DNA from: Candidatus Saccharimonadota bacterium
Lineage (GTDB): Bacteria > Patescibacteriota > Saccharimonadia > Saccharimonadales > Saccharimonadaceae
Length of the DNA stretch: 14,627 nt
Assembly: GCA_009778015.1 (NCBI GenBank)
Contig: WRKS01000004.1
Coordinates: 1-14,627 of the forward strand
Direction: 5' to 3'
A program made the position numbers and the translations under genes. Within the stretch, counting starts at the first letter, position 1. Each line of letters starts with the position of its first letter. The notes beneath the pieces were generated by a model. It was not told the origin of the DNA. It did no database searches and saw only the letters and a program-made list of their open reading frames with translations. Shown piece by piece: positions 11,810 to 14,627 of this stretch.

Positions 11810-14275
11810 ATGCCTATTATCTATATTGACGAGTTTGGGGGTTCTACCGACGACTCGGTCGCGCGTATTTTTCGCCGCGCCCTAAGGCTGCGCGGCCTCT
11901 TTCCTGCCTTAAAATACGACGAGGAGGGCGCGCTCTTGCTCGCCACTATGTGGAGCGCCGACACTCCGGCGCATAATTTTCTCCTCGCCCACGGCCTTAG
12001 AATCCAGAATCTCTGCAAGCTCTTTCCGATTGAGCACCACAAGCTAGACAGCACCAAAAGACTCGCTCGCGCCATGCCGACCAGCTATGTCCGCTTGCTC
12101 CGCGAATGCCTAGACGACTACGATGGCCGCTTCTTGACCTCCGAGATGTTCCTGTCTTATCTGTTGTCCTGCCAACGCGCCCAAGATCTCTTGCAGATGC
12201 TACAACTAGACGCCGTCAAGTTAGAGGACGAACTAGAAAAAAAGCTCAGCCTAGAGTTCAGCCACTCGCCCGAGGCCCAAAACCCCACCTACCCCAGCCG
12301 CAAGCCGCCTTTTTTGGCGCCTTTTTTGATTGAGTTTCATGGCCGCGAACGCGAGGAGATCGCGCCACCCGACAAACCGGCCGACGCCGATAGTTTCTTG
12401 GTTAATCTGGTAGAGCTCGCCAAAACCGGCAAGCTGCTACCCCTCATCTCGCGCGAGAGCGAAATTGACCGCCTAATTACCATTCTCGCCCGCCGCGCCA
12501 AAAACAACCCCTTACTACTCGGCGAAGCCGGTGTTGGCAAGACCGCGATTGTGGAGGGCCTGGCGCTCCGCATCGCCGACGGCTCTGCCCCCGCTTATTT
12601 TGCCGACAAAACCATCTACCAAGTTGACATGGCAGCGATGCTCGCCGGCACCACCTATCGCGGCCAATACGAGCAGCGCCTCAAAAACGTCATCCAGCGG
12701 CTAGAAAGCGACCCCAACGCCATCGCATTTATTGACGAGCTCCACACCATCGTCGGCGAAGGCGTTAACGAGAACGGCGCCGACGCGGCTAATATCTTAA
12801 AACCGGCCCTCGCCCGCGGCGGGTTGTCGCTGATTGGCGCCACCACCCACGCCGAATACGAAAAAACCATCGCCCGCGACAAAGCTTTGACCCGGCGCTT
12901 CCAAACCATTTTTGTCGCCGAGCCCGACCCAGCCACCACGGTTAAGATCTTGCATGGCGTGGCGCCGTTTTACGCCGAGTTTCATAAGGTCAAAGCCGAC
13001 CCGGCGCTTTTGACCCGCATTGTAAGCTTGGCCGACACGCATATTTTTGAGGGCCGCTTCCCTGATAAGGCGCTGGATTTGCTAGATGAGGCCGCCGCCC
13101 GCGCCAAAATGGAAGCTAGCCGCCCTGACTATAGCAGTCAAATCCAAAAATACACCACCGAAATCCAAGAATGGCAAGAACGCGCCCGCTTGGCGCGCGA
13201 CCACACCGAATACGAGACCGCCGCCAGCTGCAAGGCCAATGTCTCGCGCTTAAAACAAGCCAAGGCAGCGCTAGAAAAAAAGTCTAACCACCTCCACACC
13301 CTAACCGAAGACCATGTTTTGTATGCGCTCTCTGCCCGCACCAAGGTGCCGCTTGCCAAGCTACAAAAACGCGACAAAACAGGGTTGTTAGAGCTAGAAT
13401 CCACCCTCAACCGGCAAATCATCGGCCAGGCGCCCGCCGTCGCCCAAGTCGCGGAGGTAATCCGCCGCGCCAAATCCGGCCTCGCCGATATTCGGCGGCC
13501 GCTCGGCAGTTTTATCTTTTTGGGTCCGACCGGCGTCGGCAAAACCGAGTTTGCCCGGGTCCTCGCCCGCGAATTATTCGGCGGCGAGCAACACCTAATC
13601 CGCTTTGATATGAGCGAGTTTAGCGAGAGCGCCAGCGGCGCCAAACTGCTCGGCTCTCCCGCCGGCTATGTCGGCTACCAAGACGAGTCCGGCTTTGACC
13701 GCGTCCGCAAAATGCCGCACTCCGTCGTTCTTTTTGACGAAATAGAAAAGGCCCACCCCAGCATCTGGAATATCTTTTTGCAAATCCTAGAGGACGGCAT
13801 CGTCCAAACCGCCCGCGGCGAGGCCGTCAGCTTCCGAAACACGATTATCATTATGACCTCCAATCTAGCCAACCCGTCATCCAGCCGGCCCATCGGCTTC
13901 AGCAATGGCGAGAGGCAGAGACAGCACCCCGAGCGGTTGTTGTCCAAAAAAATGCGCCCGGAGCTACTCGGCCGTTTTGACAAAATCCTAACCTTTGACC
14001 GCCTAAGCCCAGCCGCCGCCAAGCAAATCTTTGACCTGCTGTTTGCCAATCTTGAGCAGCGTTTGAGCGCGCAAAATATCAAACTCTCCATTGCTCCGGA
14101 AGTTCGCGACAAACTAGTTGAAATGGGCTTTTCCGACCAATACGGCGCGCGCGAAATGCGCCGGGTCCTGGAGCGCGAACTAGAGGCGCCGCTCGCCAAT
14201 TTCTTGTTGGCCCAAGACAAAAGCCAACCCCAAATTAGCGTCTCTCTGGCCAACAACCAAGTAGTCTGCCGCTAA
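11810..14275 (+). CDS. clpC: ClpC-type AAA+ protein unfoldase
   Basis: An 821-residue HSP100/Clp ATPase that would unfold proteins and feed them to the ClpP protease in the cytoplasm. Residues 1-150 form a divergent double-repeat N-domain (the second repeat, [20 protein letters not shown], at 109-128 is the clearer). AAA1 has Walker A GEAGVGKT at 238-245, Walker B AIAFIDE at 304-310 and an arginine-finger segment (TRRFQ) at 361-365. A short middle region (about 440-495) with a UVR-like stretch ([19 protein letters not shown], 468-486) indicates ClpC rather than ClpB, whose coiled coil is much longer. AAA2 has GPTGVGKT at 572-579, VVLFDE at 639-644, GRFDK at 721-725 and the sensor-2 GARE at 779-782. 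IGF at 695-697 sits where ClpP-binding loops lie in ClpC/ClpX, so ClpP partnership is likely. Length fits ClpC (about 810-850). It appears to be a leaderless single-gene unit; its stop overlaps the stop of the opposite-strand gene. Confidence 0.95.
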   Translation: MPIIYIDEFGGSTDDSVARIFRRALRLRGLFPALKYDEEGALLLATMWSADTPAHNFLLAHGLRIQNLCKLFPIEHHKLDSTKRLARAMPTSYVRLLRECLDDYDGRFLTSEMFLSYLLSCQRAQDLLQMLQLDAVKLEDELEKKLSLEFSHSPEAQNPTYPSRKPPFLAPFLIEFHGREREEIAPPDKPADADSFLVNLVELAKTGKLLPLISRESEIDRLITILARRAKNNPLLLGEAGVGKTAIVEGLALRIADGSAPAYFADKTIYQVDMAAMLAGTTYRGQYEQRLKNVIQRLESDPNAIAFIDELHTIVGEGVNENGADAANILKPALARGGLSLIGATTHAEYEKTIARDKALTRRFQTIFVAEPDPATTVKILHGVAPFYAEFHKVKADPALLTRIVSLADTHIFEGRFPDKALDLLDEAAARAKMEASRPDYSSQIQKYTTEIQEWQERARLARDHTEYETAASCKANVSRLKQAKAALEKKSNHLHTLTEDHVLYALSARTKVPLAKLQKRDKTGLLELESTLNRQIIGQAPAVAQVAEVIRRAKSGLADIRRPLGSFIFLGPTGVGKTEFARVLARELFGGEQHLIRFDMSEFSESASGAKLLGSPAGYVGYQDESGFDRVRKMPHSVVLFDEIEKAHPSIWNIFLQILEDGIVQTARGEAVSFRNTIIIMTSNLANPSSSRPIGFSNGERQRQHPERLLSKKMRPELLGRFDKILTFDRLSPAAAKQIFDLLFANLEQRLSAQNIKLSIAPEVRDKLVEMGFSDQYGAREMRRVLERELEAPLANFLLAQDKSQPQISVSLANNQVVCR

Positions 14276-14502
14276 GCGCGCCGCAAATGATAGTGCGGCG
14301 CGTATTCGCATTGGTAAAAATCAAGATAGCCGGGCGGCAGGCTATGGTCAATCTCGGCATTCCGCGCCGCCACCTCAGCCTCTAACTCTGTGTTGTAAAT
14401 AATCTTTTTTCGCTCGCCGACCTGACACACCGGCGGCTGGAGAGGGCGGAGCGGCAACTTAGACACCACTCGTCTTTTCGGCGCCGTTCTTCTTTTAGGC
14501 AT
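14272..14502 (-). CDS. Small basic protein, possible degenerate zinc-ribbon
   Basis: A 76-residue protein. The first 25 residues are very basic (MPKRRTAPKRR, then Pro-rich). The rest has the layout of small bacterial zinc-ribbon proteins: a Cys near the start (Cys26), a tyrosine/lysine segment and a helix rich in Glu/Ala (YNTELEAEVAARNAEI), then FYQCEYAPHYHLRR at 63-75. That ending resembles the Y-x-C-x2-C-x-x-x-H-L ending of such proteins with the second Cys lost. Cys26, Cys65, His70 and His72 could still bind zinc. The function is unknown; nucleic-acid binding is a guess from the charge. The ATG at 14502 overlaps the pgi stop as TGATG, so it is translationally coupled to pgi. An in-frame GTG one codon upstream is the alternative start. 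Its TAG stop overlaps the clpC stop on the other strand, and no terminator separates them. Confidence 0.78.
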   Translation of the reverse strand: MPKRRTAPKRRVVSKLPLRPLQPPVCQVGERKKIIYNTELEAEVAARNAEIDHSLPPGYLDFYQCEYAPHYHLRRA

Positions 14503-14627
14503 CACTCGTCTTCTAGGCCCAAGATTTTTTGCAAGTTGCGTTTATAAACTTCCACGCCCGGCTGGTCAAACGGATTAAGTCCTAGCGCAAAGGCGCTCAT
14601 ACTGGCCGCGATAAAGAAAAAATAAAT
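14502..14627 (-). CDS. pgi: Glucose-6-phosphate isomerase, C-terminal end (cut by window edge)
   Basis: Interconverts glucose 6-phosphate and fructose 6-phosphate in glycolysis and gluconeogenesis. Only the last 41 residues are visible. They include LGLNPFDQPGVEVYKRNLQ, the conserved C-terminal helix region of phosphoglucose isomerase, which is rarely seen in any other family. The upstream FFFIAASMSAFAL helix also fits. The catalytic residues lie beyond the right edge and cannot be checked. The TGA stop overlaps the start codon of the next gene in the TGATG arrangement, implying co-transcription. Use of TGA as a real stop here supports the standard bacterial code. Confidence 0.94.
   Translation of the reverse strand: MYFFFIAASMSAFALGLNPFDQPGVEVYKRNLQKILGLEDE

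Noticed and set aside
13675..14256. 193-codon minus-strand frame opposite clpC
   Set aside because: Shadow of the AAA2 domain coding sequence; no ribosome-binding site or domain.

Overview
The window looks like a compact chromosomal segment of a bacterium from the Candidate Phyla Radiation (Patescibacteria). A Saccharibacteria (TM7)-like genome is my best guess, not a proof. The grounds are small, tightly packed housekeeping genes with overlapping neighbours, a single polypeptide joining a cysteine desulfurase to the tRNA thiolase MnmA, a surface protein with an LPDTG sortase signal, a ClpC-type unfoldase, and several genes that appear to be transcribed without a leader. TGA is used as a normal stop (for example at the end of the pgi fragment), which argues against the Gracilibacteria/Absconditabacteria code.

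Layout from left to right. At 1-293 (-) is the start of methionyl-tRNA synthetase, cut by the window edge. Divergent from it is an EamA-type membrane transporter (407-1369, +). Next comes a leftward operon, 4131 to 1406, with two small unknown proteins and then the 734-residue NifS-MnmA fusion. It is driven by a consensus promoter whose -10 box lies 6 bases before the first ATG. Then come three leftward genes, each with its own signals: an unknown 222-residue protein with a three-hairpin leader, a 217-residue LPXTG-type surface protein followed by a strong terminator, and a 1033-residue lipoprotein with seven Ig-like (BIG-type) repeats. The lipoprotein has a consensus promoter about 330 bases upstream and an extensively self-complementary leader.

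Further right, a CDP-alcohol phosphatidyltransferase (PgsA-like, -) is divergent from an AI-2E/PerM family permease (+). The permease is followed by an 18-unit pentanucleotide repeat and then by a ClpC-like AAA+ unfoldase (+). ClpC meets, stop codon on stop codon, a small leftward gene that overlaps by one base the end of glucose-6-phosphate isomerase (pgi), which runs off the right edge.

Functionally the window mixes information processing (metG, nifS-mnmA), central metabolism (pgi), phospholipid synthesis (pgsA), protein quality control (clpC), transport, and a surface block (LPXTG protein plus Ig-repeat lipoprotein) that is a plausible cell-contact module. I see no tRNA, rRNA, CRISPR array, transposase or obvious defence system. 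The most original signals are the structured lipoprotein leader, the leaderless promoter pattern, the enzyme fusion with its unknown operon partners, and the G-quadruplex-capable pentamer repeat.
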